This document shows, one piece after another, positions 37,181 through 44,381 of a stretch of DNA of 64,000 nt (position 1 is the first letter of the stretch; each line of letters starts with the position of its first letter). Under the pieces are notes generated by a model, which had not been told where the DNA came from, did not search any database, and saw nothing but the letters and a program-made list of their open reading frames with translations. The DNA lies in assembly GCA_937981765.1 (NCBI GenBank), contig CALJOM010000001.1, positions 153,778 through 217,777 of the forward strand. Reading direction: 5' to 3'. The DNA comes from an uncultured Bacteroidales bacterium. Its GTDB lineage: Bacteria; Bacteroidota; Bacteroidia; Bacteroidales; Salinivirgaceae. The position numbers and the translations under genes were made by a program.

Positions 37181-39112
37181 TCAGATTTTAATTTTAATAC
37201 CAGCTAGCGCCCATCGCCCTGGTTGTGGGATGTTACCAAAATCGATAACCTTAACGTTAGTTAGGTTATTCACTTGGGCAAACAATTCAATTTGTTTTGT
37301 TTGATAATAAGCACGAATATCGAGCGTTGTGTATGGCTTATACGATTGTTCGGCTATGGGTTGGTTGGTTTCGAAATCCCATGCGGTGTAGGTTCCCGCT
37401 CGATGTTGGTAGTTGCCTTGCATGGTTAGAGAAACATGGTTATAAATTTCTCCTGAAACGGAAAACGAGAGGTTATGCTTAAGGTAATCCATAACATAGT
37501 ATGATAGGTAATTGTTCTGTTCTTTTTGGGCTTCGTTGAAAGTGTAACTAATTGATAATTTGGCCTTCCTCGATAGCGACAATAGTTTTCCAAGGTCGGC
37601 CTGGGTATAAAATTCCAGGCCAATGGAGTTTATTGTAGTATGGTTTATGGTTTGCCACTTGATTTGAGAACTATCGGTTTTTACCCAATCGATCAGATTT
37701 TTTCCCCATCGGTAAAAAATTCCTGCCGAGGCTGTGATAAGACCCGGCTGGTACTTGAATCCTCCCTCGAGTGTAAAGGATTCTTCGGGTTTTAGGTCCG
37801 GATTACTAATGTTTGTTGGGCCCTGGTAGTAAAGCTCAGTGTAACTGGGAAGCCTTAACGATTGGTTGGCCGATGTGTACAGTTTTAGGTCTTTCAAAAT
37901 TTCAGCAGCAGCATCTATGCCCAGAAAAGTTTTGTTGCTGAAATCGGAATAGTAGTTAAACAAGGCTCCACCAGAAATAAAGTAGCGAGTTGTTCGATAG
38001 GTTTGTTCAAGAAAGATATTGCCAATATTTCGTGAAGCCGATTTTGTAAATTGTCCTTCTGGTTCGCCCGGAACATTGCGTGGATTATCAAGAGTCTTTC
38101 CTAAAACATTGCTCAATATGAATTCGTTACGAAATTCTGCCCCCATGGAGGAGATAAAATTCCGCCACGTATAAAAAAGATTTACCTCTGCTGAGAAAAC
38201 ATCACTCATATGGTAGTTATGTCCTTTGTACCAGGCAGGCGCTGAGTCGCGGAAAAGCTCAAAACGATCGTGGTGTCGGCGGAACGAGGTTTTGAGCGTT
38301 ACCTGAGTTTTTTTACCGTAGCTAATGGTGTTACTGATAAAGTTCACGCGTATTGCTTCGAATTGGTTAGGGAATTTTGGGGTGTAGAAGGCTTGTGCTC
38401 CAAACTCTTTTTGGGTGTATCCTCCGTAAAGGTTTATGGAAAGAAGTTGCTTGCTGTAAGAACTTTGAAAATAAAGGTTGTGGGAATTAAAGTCGGTGTT
38501 TTCCATATAACCGTACGACGATTTGTGATTATATGCCAGCTGACTATTTATGTTTCCGGTTTTAGCTGCCAGTTGAACTCCGGTGTGAATTAATCCGTAT
38601 TGGCCGGCGGAAAAAAAGCCTTCTACTGTGTTTTTTTCAGGTTGTCGGGTAATGATGTTTACAACACCTCCAAAGGCATTGGCCCCAAAAATTCTGGCTC
38701 CGGGGCCTTGCAGAATTTCGATGCGCTCGATTTGATGAATATCTACTGGCAGGTTCATGGAGTGGTGTCCGGTTTGTGGGTCACTTATTTTAAAACCATT
38801 GAGCAGAATTAGTGTTTGCTCAAAATTCCCAGCGCGGATGCTTATGTCGGCCTGAACTCCGTGAACGCCTCGTTGGCGAACATCAACTCCAAGGGCTGTT
38901 TCCAGCAGTTCGTTTATGCTTTGAACAGGAAGATTACGTATTTGGTCGGCAGTAATTATGGTTATAATGCGGGCTGTTTCTTTGTAAAAAATTGGCGAAC
39001 GGGTGGCTGTTACTACAACTTCGTCTACATTAACCGTATCGGTCTGACATTGAATAGTGTACGAAAAATACGAACCAAAAATGAGTACAAGAGTTAGGAA
39101 TGTCTGTTTCAT
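37181..39112 (-). CDS. TonB-dependent receptor, BtuB-like
   Basis: This 643-residue outer-membrane receptor has a signal peptide (LTLVLIFGSYFSYTIQCQ). A TonB-box-like segment follows (DTVNVDEVVVTATR), then a plug (ITADQIRNLPVQSINELLETALGVDVRQRG to FGANAFGGVVNIITRQ) and a barrel ending in the aromatic-poor GRWALAGIKIKI. Overall it resembles the BtuB group (COG4206). I chose the ATG at 39112 because it starts the signal peptide and lies 47 bases after a -7 element. An upstream in-frame start at 39214 would add 34 unlikely residues and lies before that promoter. No cobalamin riboswitch was seen upstream. The tight coupling to a cation ATPase suggests a metal or metal-chelate ligand. Confidence 0.88.
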   Translation of the reverse strand: MKQTFLTLVLIFGSYFSYTIQCQTDTVNVDEVVVTATRSPIFYKETARIITIITADQIRNLPVQSINELLETALGVDVRQRGVHGVQADISIRAGNFEQTLILLNGFKISDPQTGHHSMNLPVDIHQIERIEILQGPGARIFGANAFGGVVNIITRQPEKNTVEGFFSAGQYGLIHTGVQLAAKTGNINSQLAYNHKSSYGYMENTDFNSHNLYFQSSYSKQLLSINLYGGYTQKEFGAQAFYTPKFPNQFEAIRVNFISNTISYGKKTQVTLKTSFRRHHDRFELFRDSAPAWYKGHNYHMSDVFSAEVNLFYTWRNFISSMGAEFRNEFILSNVLGKTLDNPRNVPGEPEGQFTKSASRNIGNIFLEQTYRTTRYFISGGALFNYYSDFSNKTFLGIDAAAEILKDLKLYTSANQSLRLPSYTELYYQGPTNISNPDLKPEESFTLEGGFKYQPGLITASAGIFYRWGKNLIDWVKTDSSQIKWQTINHTTINSIGLEFYTQADLGKLLSLSRKAKLSISYTFNEAQKEQNNYLSYYVMDYLKHNLSFSVSGEIYNHVSLTMQGNYQHRAGTYTAWDFETNQPIAEQSYKPYTTLDIRAYYQTKQIELFAQVNNLTNVKVIDFGNIPQPGRWALAGIKIKI

Positions 39113-39158
39113 GGTTATTGGAAATATGGTGCGGTATTCTAATAAAATTTTTCGCTTA

Positions 39159-39166
39159 CAAAAATA
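39159..39166 (-). promoter_or_regulatory. -7 element (TATTTTTG, minus strand) for the BtuB-like gene
   Basis: CAAAAATA on the plus strand is a TAnnTTTG match on the minus strand, 47 bases before the chosen ATG. It argues against the longer open frame. Confidence 0.5.
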
Positions 39167-39190
39167 CATAACGTTCATGGGGAGATAAAA

Positions 39191-39232
39191 AAGCCCAAAC
39201 TTTTGAAGAAACATTTCTTTTGGTTTGGGCTT
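39191..39232 (-). terminator. Rho-independent terminator after the deiminase gene
   Basis: Perfect 10-base arms AAGCCCAAAC / GTTTGGGCTT enclose a second pairing AAGAAA / TTTCTT. On the minus strand they are followed by a run of T. Confidence 0.9.
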
Positions 39233-39254
39233 CCCGAATAGGTGAGTTTTGTGA

Positions 39255-41423
39255 TTATTTTTTCAAAATTTTATGTGTGTAGGTATTGCTAATAGTAACC
39301 ATTTCCAGCAAATAAACTCCGGCAGATATGCCCGAAAGATCAATTTTATTTTCTGAATCGACGTTTTCAATATCTATTACTATCGTTCCGGTTAGATTAT
39401 AGATTCTAATGGCTTTGATAGATTCTTCCGGCAAAGTGCAAATAAATACATGTTGACCGGCAGGGTTAGGGTAGATTATGGGTGCCTTACCTATTCCCGG
39501 GATGATGCTGTTAGTTTGTGTGAAATAAGCAGTAGCAACAAGATTTTCCACCATTGGTAGTGTAGTTTGGGCTGTTTCAAACGTTTGGCTGTTAATTTCC
39601 CATCGGTCGAAAATCCAGCCTGAGGAGGGAGTGGCCGAGAAGTTAATTTGAGTTCCAATAGGAATACTGTATTCTCCTGGTTCCGGCACAATAGTTCCTT
39701 CTCCAACTTTATTAACCGTAAGCGTAGAAACCAAAGGTTCGTTAACCGTAATCATATTTTGCTTAGTTATAGTGTAGGTTTGATTAATGGTTAACGAAAC
39801 TGTTTTATTTCCGGTTGTTAGGTAAATTACCGTATGTGGCCCTTGTCCCTCAGCGGTTGAAGGAACAGCACCTTCGCCAAAATTCCAAAGGTAACTATAT
39901 ACCTGTAGGCCTTGATTGGTCACGGTGAAGGTTACAGGATTTCCTGTAGTTGTGCTGCATGTGTCTGACGAAAAATCTACGAATGTGTTTCCTCCTTGTG
40001 CATAAAAGGTGTATACTCCCGCAGGGGCAACTAAAGGTTTTCTTATGGTTTTGTTGTTATTATTTTTTGCTTCTATGTAATAGAAAATTTTCCCGTTGTT
40101 CTGACGAGCTGGAATGGTAGCCGAGTACTGATTTTGGATTTTGGTCATTGATAGCCATTGATAGCCTTGTGTTGTATCGAAACTCCAGTAGAGTCTTACT
40201 TGCTGAACTCCTGTAGCTGTGGAAATTTGAGCGTTTATGGTGTAACCAAGGGGATTGAAATTCATGGTGTCGCGTATGTAAGCATGACTAATAAAAATTG
40301 GGTCGTGAGCTGCTATTTCCCGGGTAATACAGTGAATGGCTCCTGAGGCCGGAATTACATTTCGCATATTAATCCCCACTACTTGATAGCCTGGCATGGC
40401 ATCTCTATAGATTTGCAATGCATGTCCATCGAGAGGCAGATTGTAAATGGGTACTAAAACTAGATTGTTTAATATTAGTGAGTTGGTGTATGTTAGATAG
40501 TCTGAGCCTTGACTAGGATATCTCCCTTGTTCATCGGGGGGCATGGGAATGCGAATAACTCGGTATGGCCTTCCATAGGGGGTTAAAAAATTGGTTAAAA
40601 TGTAACTAAGGTTAGCTTCGATTTGGGGACCATCGGATACTCCTGGAGGGTATTGCCCTACGAGAAGGGTTTCTTCATCAAGAAGCTTCATGTGCATGTC
40701 GATGTGATGGATACCATCGTAAGGAAGAGTTGTCATTTTAATGTAAGGCTCTATACCCATATACCTCTTCTTAATAGTGTCAATCTGAGCTATGGAGAGC
40801 GAACTATTCTCGTTAATTATCAGGTTCGATGAAAATCCTTTATCGAATCCATCGGCCATAAAGTTTCCACCTGTAGCTACCAATCGGTTTGGGGAAACGG
40901 TCATCTGATAGAGAGGTATATTCATAAAATTTGCCACGGCTGAGGGAATTGCATCGTCTTGCGGTCGTGGGCGATTATAAACCCAATCGACAAACGCAAG
41001 TTGGTAGGTGTCGGCCAGGTAAATGCTCTGAGGGCCGTAATCGCGCACCCAAACCGAGTTAAACGATGCAGTAATAAATTCAATATTGTTGGTGTTAACT
41101 CCTCCCTGAGTTAGGTATGTGGTAACCGTTTGTGGATTTGAGCAAACGATATATACCTTAGCAACTTGTTTAGCGTAGCGAACAATCTCCCGAAGATTTG
41201 ATGTGTAAGATGTCCAGGTGATGATAACACCTTGGGCTTCTTCAAACTCTGCGGGAGTTCGGGGGTTCTTGGAGGGAGGGATAGTTCCCCGGTCGGTTGG
41301 GTAATTCTTTAGGTATTGTTCCCAAATCGACCGTTCATAATCGGTCATTCCCTTAGGTAGGTCTTGAGCCGATAAGGTCAGGGTGGAAGCGATAATAAAG
41401 GTAAAGAAAATTAAACGCAACAT
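39255..41423 (-). CDS. T9SS-secreted peptidylarginine-deiminase-like enzyme (PAD_porph)
   Basis: This 722-residue secreted enzyme has a signal peptide (MLRLIFFTFIIASTLTLSAQ). The pentein-fold catalytic domain (~60-375) carries Asp128 (VRDYGP), His240 and Asp242 (HHIDMH), Asn314 (YTNS) and Cys365 (GAIHCIT). These match the order and nearly the numbering of Porphyromonas gingivalis PPAD (Asp130, His236, Asp238, Asn297, Cys351). The Arg151-Pro-Arg153 pair in YNRPRP matches PPAD Arg152/Arg154, which grip the substrate C-terminal carboxylate. Then come an Ig-like region, a PKD domain (VYSYLWNFGEGAVPS), a bacterial-repeat module (GWIFDRWEI) and a T9SS type A sorting domain (YPNPAGQ, SAGVYLLEM). The ATG at 41423 starts the signal peptide; the longer frame to 41477 would overlap ridA. 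Agmatine deiminase is the main alternative activity. Confidence 0.9.
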   Translation of the reverse strand: MLRLIFFTFIIASTLTLSAQDLPKGMTDYERSIWEQYLKNYPTDRGTIPPSKNPRTPAEFEEAQGVIITWTSYTSNLREIVRYAKQVAKVYIVCSNPQTVTTYLTQGGVNTNNIEFITASFNSVWVRDYGPQSIYLADTYQLAFVDWVYNRPRPQDDAIPSAVANFMNIPLYQMTVSPNRLVATGGNFMADGFDKGFSSNLIINENSSLSIAQIDTIKKRYMGIEPYIKMTTLPYDGIHHIDMHMKLLDEETLLVGQYPPGVSDGPQIEANLSYILTNFLTPYGRPYRVIRIPMPPDEQGRYPSQGSDYLTYTNSLILNNLVLVPIYNLPLDGHALQIYRDAMPGYQVVGINMRNVIPASGAIHCITREIAAHDPIFISHAYIRDTMNFNPLGYTINAQISTATGVQQVRLYWSFDTTQGYQWLSMTKIQNQYSATIPARQNNGKIFYYIEAKNNNNKTIRKPLVAPAGVYTFYAQGGNTFVDFSSDTCSTTTGNPVTFTVTNQGLQVYSYLWNFGEGAVPSTAEGQGPHTVIYLTTGNKTVSLTINQTYTITKQNMITVNEPLVSTLTVNKVGEGTIVPEPGEYSIPIGTQINFSATPSSGWIFDRWEINSQTFETAQTTLPMVENLVATAYFTQTNSIIPGIGKAPIIYPNPAGQHVFICTLPEESIKAIRIYNLTGTIVIDIENVDSENKIDLSGISAGVYLLEMVTISNTYTHKILKK

Positions 41424-41460
41424 TTTATGGTAGTTGATTGGGTTATTAACAGCAGTTTTA

Positions 41461-41838
41461 TTACGATTTATAGGCAATGGTTTCTATTTCAACCTTTGCA
41501 CCTAGGGGTAATGCTGCTACTTGGTAAGCTGCGCGGGCTGGACAATCGGTTTGATAAAATTTTGAATACACCTCATTCATGGCAGCAAAATCGTTAATAT
41601 CGGCAAGTAGAACGGTAGATTTTACAACATCATTTAAGGTATAGCCGGCCGCTTCCAAAATTGCTGCAATGTTTTTCAGTACCTGTTCGGTTTGTTCTTT
41701 AATGCCTTGCGGCATGCTTTTGTCAACGGGATTAATAGGCAACTGACCGCTAATGAATAAAAAACCGTTGGCTTCAATGGCCTGGCTGTAAGGCCCAATA
41801 GCGGCGGGAGCGTTAGTTGTGTTAATAACTTTTTTCAT
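41461..41838 (-). CDS. ridA: RidA-family reactive-intermediate deaminase
   Basis: RidA hydrolyses reactive enamine/imine intermediates such as 2-aminoacrylate made by PLP enzymes. The 125 residues have the hallmark motifs IGPYSQAI near the N terminus, [10 protein letters not shown], and [21 protein letters not shown]. The last contains Arg102, equivalent to the carboxylate-binding Arg105 of characterised RidA. It starts from a -7 element 30 bases upstream and precedes the secreted deiminase by 37 bases on the same strand. The two may share a transcript, though one protein is cytosolic and the other exported. Confidence 0.94.
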   Translation of the reverse strand: MKKVINTTNAPAAIGPYSQAIEANGFLFISGQLPINPVDKSMPQGIKEQTEQVLKNIAAILEAAGYTLNDVVKSTVLLADINDFAAMNEVYSKFYQTDCPARAAYQVAALPLGAKVEIETIAYKS

Positions 41839-41867
41839 TTCTCTTGATTTTTAGATTCCTTGATTTG

Positions 41868-41875
41868 CAAAGATA
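41868..41875 (-). promoter_or_regulatory. -7 element (TATCTTTG, minus strand) for ridA
   Basis: CAAAGATA on the plus strand is an exact TAnnTTTG match on the minus strand, 30 bases upstream of the ridA ATG. Confidence 0.55.
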
Positions 41876-41912
41876 ACTCATGAATTTTAATTTTATGTAA
41901 ATCCCTAAACAT

Positions 41913-41944
41913 TTTGGTATATTTAGGGTTTTGTTATAAATTTG
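41913..41944 (+). promoter_or_regulatory. Promoter (-33 TTTG, -7 TAAATTTG) for the DUF6588 gene
   Basis: TTTG at 41913-41916 and TAAATTTG at 41937-41944 are 20 bases apart, an excellent Bacteroidota promoter, 40 bases before the ATG. Confidence 0.7.
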
Positions 41945-41984
41945 TGGACAATAAATAAAAATAAACCTTAAAAAACGCCGTGTT

Positions 41985-43115
41985 ATGAAAAAGTCTTTGA
42001 TTTCTTTGCTAATGTTGGCAATATGCGTTAGTTCGTTTGCGCAAATTGAGGTTGCCAGTTTCTTAAATCTTACAAAAGAAGGTGTTAAAGACATTGAAAA
42101 GCTCACCGAAGCTTATCTAACGCCATTAGGCCGTGGTTTTGCCACATCTCTTTCCAGCGGCTGGCACAATACTGCTCGTGTGCATCGTCTTCTTGGGTTT
42201 GATCTTTCTGTTGGAATGACTCTCACTACCATTCCAGATGAAAACAAACGATTTAACTTGAAAGATTATAACTGGAATGTATTGCGTTATAATGTACCCA
42301 ATCCAGTAACCCCAACGGTTGCCGGAAAGCAAACAACTCGTCCACAGGTTGGAATAGCTCTACCTCTTACAGCTAACGATACAGCCATTATCTCGAACTT
42401 ATTTACCATGCCTCAGGGAGCAAATCTTCCCTTTGTGCTTCTTCCCATAGCACATTTTGGTCTGGGGGTAGGGATTGGTACCGATATTCAGGCTAGGGTG
42501 CTTCCACCACTTACAATTTCCGATTATGGCTCTATTGATATGTGGGGGATTGGAATTAAGCACGATTTTAAACGTTGGATTCCTGTTGTAAAAAATCTTC
42601 CTTTCGATGCATCCATTGCTGTAAATTATTCTCGGGTAAATTCCGTTTTTTCAAAATTTAATTATTTCCCAACCAAAATGTTGACTATCGATAGGCAATA
42701 TATTGATAATACGCTGCTGTCACTAGTCGACTCGGATAGTCGAATTCAGGCAGAATATTACGATAAACAGAATTTGGAACTTCACATGAAATCTTTTTCG
42801 GCCAATTTAATTGTATCGAAGAAGCTTTTGTTTTTAACCGTTTATGGTTCAATGGGATACAGTTCTAGTGATTTCGGTATTCAACTCAAAGGCGATTATT
42901 TGTTGCCCACTCTAGAAATGGCAGGGTCATTGCCTGTGATTGCGTTGCGTGAGGCTGGCAGAATGAAAGATCCTATTGATATTAAGATCAAGCATTCATC
43001 GATTCGCGCAGGTCTTGGGGCAAGAATTAATTTGGCTGTAATAACTCTTCATGGAGATGTTACTTTCCAAGATTATTTAATGTATAATTTTGGTTTGGGG
43101 GTTTCAATCCGTTAG
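41985..43115 (+). CDS. DUF6588-type outer-membrane-associated protein
   Basis: This 376-residue protein has a clear signal peptide (MKKSLISLLMLAICVSSFAQ). Its first conserved segment, LTPLGRGFATSLSSGWHNTARVHRLLGFDLSVG, is like DUF6588 proteins of Bacteroidota. The remainder alternates short amphipathic strands and ends in a barrel-like strand (YMYNFGLGVSIR), which suggests an outer-membrane beta-barrel. No function is known. It is a single-gene unit with a good promoter, divergent from ridA and convergent with the Crp/Fnr gene. Confidence 0.75.
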   Translation: MKKSLISLLMLAICVSSFAQIEVASFLNLTKEGVKDIEKLTEAYLTPLGRGFATSLSSGWHNTARVHRLLGFDLSVGMTLTTIPDENKRFNLKDYNWNVLRYNVPNPVTPTVAGKQTTRPQVGIALPLTANDTAIISNLFTMPQGANLPFVLLPIAHFGLGVGIGTDIQARVLPPLTISDYGSIDMWGIGIKHDFKRWIPVVKNLPFDASIAVNYSRVNSVFSKFNYFPTKMLTIDRQYIDNTLLSLVDSDSRIQAEYYDKQNLELHMKSFSANLIVSKKLLFLTVYGSMGYSSSDFGIQLKGDYLLPTLEMAGSLPVIALREAGRMKDPIDIKIKHSSIRAGLGARINLAVITLHGDVTFQDYLMYNFGLGVSIR

Positions 43116-43233
43116 GGTTGTTCCTTAAATCAATAAACTCCGTGCCGGTGAGGAAATCGTTGGTACGGATATTTTTTAAAGCTCTATTATTTTGCTTTTC
43201 CCATAGGTGAACTTTCTGAAGCCATCAAAATTT

Positions 43234-43278
43234 CGTTGAGGCGATTTAATGAATATTTGTTTTAAACAAAACTCAACG
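43234..43278 (-). terminator. Candidate terminator between the DUF6588 and Crp/Fnr genes
   Basis: Perfect arms CGTTGAG (43234-43240) / CTCAACG (43272-43278) enclose a second perfect repeat TTTGTTT / AAACAAA (43256-43270). The T-tract is weak, so the function is uncertain; the position between convergent genes fits a shared terminator. Confidence 0.45.
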
Positions 43279-43285
43279 GTTAAAA

Positions 43286-43948
43286 TTAGCTCTTGTTTAC
43301 AATTTCCCTAAGAAACGGAATATTTTTGAGCGTAATTACTTTTCCGTTTTGTTCAATTAATCCATCTTTAATAAAACGGGAAAAGCTGTGCACCACGCTT
43401 TCTCGAGTGTATCCTATTGTTTCGGCAATCTCTTTGCGGCTAAGGGGTAGTTCAAAGCTGGTTTTGTTGTTGAGATCGTGAAGTTGCAGAAGAAATGCAG
43501 CCAACGTGCCATCAATATTTCGAGTATGGTAAAGCAACTGACGGCTAATTACTCGCGTTGAGGTTATTGCCATTGTGTCGATTACACTCAGGGCGAAATT
43601 TCCGTTGGTGCGTATCACCGTTTTAAAACTTTCAACATCTATCAAAAGTACTTCACAGTTTGTTACAGCTGTTGCCCTGATTTCAAAATGTCGTCCCGGA
43701 AAGCTGTATAAAAGTCCAATAAACCGTTGTTCCGGTACTACCCGAATGGTATTGTTCTGGTTACGGATGGTATAATCTTCTTTAGCCATCCCGGAGAGAA
43801 GGTAATATATGTGTGTAATGAAGGATCCTTGCTTGATAATAATCTCGTTTTTTGCAAAGGGTAAAATAGCACTATTGCGAAGAAGATACTCTCTGTCACT
43901 GAGGGAGAGGGAATAAAAAGCTGGATGCTTCAGGTCTATATTTCTCAT
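43286..43948 (-). CDS. Crp/Fnr-family transcriptional regulator
   Basis: The 220 residues have an N-terminal cyclic-nucleotide-binding-type beta-roll (~25-120: IIIKQGSFITHIYYLLSG and FIGLLYSFPGRHFEIRATAV). A long dimer helix follows, then a winged HTH (SRKEIAETIGYTRESVVHSFSRF recognition region). No N-terminal cysteine cluster is present, so an Fnr-type Fe-S sensor is unlikely; the ligand is unknown. The effector Arg/Ser of Crp's cAMP pocket is not evident. It is the last gene of a minus-strand group hybrid kinase - GroES-like - Crp, 15 bases after the GroES-like gene. Confidence 0.9.
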   Translation of the reverse strand: MRNIDLKHPAFYSLSLSDREYLLRNSAILPFAKNEIIIKQGSFITHIYYLLSGMAKEDYTIRNQNNTIRVVPEQRFIGLLYSFPGRHFEIRATAVTNCEVLLIDVESFKTVIRTNGNFALSVIDTMAITSTRVISRQLLYHTRNIDGTLAAFLLQLHDLNNKTSFELPLSRKEIAETIGYTRESVVHSFSRFIKDGLIEQNGKVITLKNIPFLREIVNKS

Positions 43949-43963
43949 AATATGGAGTTAAGC

Positions 43964-44344
43964 CTATTTAAAGAGGCCTTCATCGCGGCATAGCATCAAA
44001 ATAGCCGACTGGGCAATGATGATGTATTTCTGCCGATTTATTTCAACTTCGTATCCACTCTTTGATAGAAAAACTGCCAGATCGCCTTCTTTGGCCTGAA
44101 GAGGAATGTATTTGGGCTTGTTGATAGTTGGCTTCCAGCTTTCATCTTCTTCAGGAATTGCGGGGATTGGATATCCCGGACCAACTTTTACCACATATCC
44201 CAGAGAAATTGGTTCATTTTCCGATACGGTAGGTGGTAGATACAAACCTGTTTTGGTTTTTTGCTGAGGTGTTTTGGGTTGAATCAACACCCGATCACCT
44301 ATCATTATAATGTTATCCAGCATTTGCTGCTCCAATTGGGCCAT
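43964..44344 (-). CDS. GroES-like (Cpn10-fold) protein
   Basis: This 126-residue protein has the Cpn10 fold signatures DRVLIQPKTPQQKTKTGLYLPP and GYVVKVGPG, and later EGDLAVFLSKSGYEVEINRQKYIII. It is longer than ordinary GroES (~95) because of a proline-rich insertion at ~75-95 (IPAIPEEDESWKPTINKPKY). Where GroES has a mobile loop with the hydrophobic IVL that binds GroEL, this protein has GLYLPP. No groEL is nearby. It lies in an operon with a hybrid kinase and a Crp/Fnr regulator, so it may be a specialised co-chaperone or a Cpn10-fold protein with another job. Confidence 0.8.
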   Translation of the reverse strand: MAQLEQQMLDNIIMIGDRVLIQPKTPQQKTKTGLYLPPTVSENEPISLGYVVKVGPGYPIPAIPEEDESWKPTINKPKYIPLQAKEGDLAVFLSKSGYEVEINRQKYIIIAQSAILMLCRDEGLFK

Positions 44345-44381
44345 AGGTCTTCCAATTTTTTTTCCACAAAGGTAATAAAAT

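Noticed and set aside
39113-39214. N-terminal extension of the BtuB-like receptor from 39214
   Set aside because: The extension lies upstream of the likely promoter and precedes a normal signal peptide start at 39112.
39113-39254. Cobalamin riboswitch before the BtuB-like receptor
   Set aside because: The interval is too short, and it holds only a terminator for the upstream gene and a -7 element; no B12-box-like sequence is present.
41424-41477. N-terminal extension of the deiminase from 41477
   Set aside because: It overlaps the end of ridA and puts 18 polar residues before a normal signal peptide.
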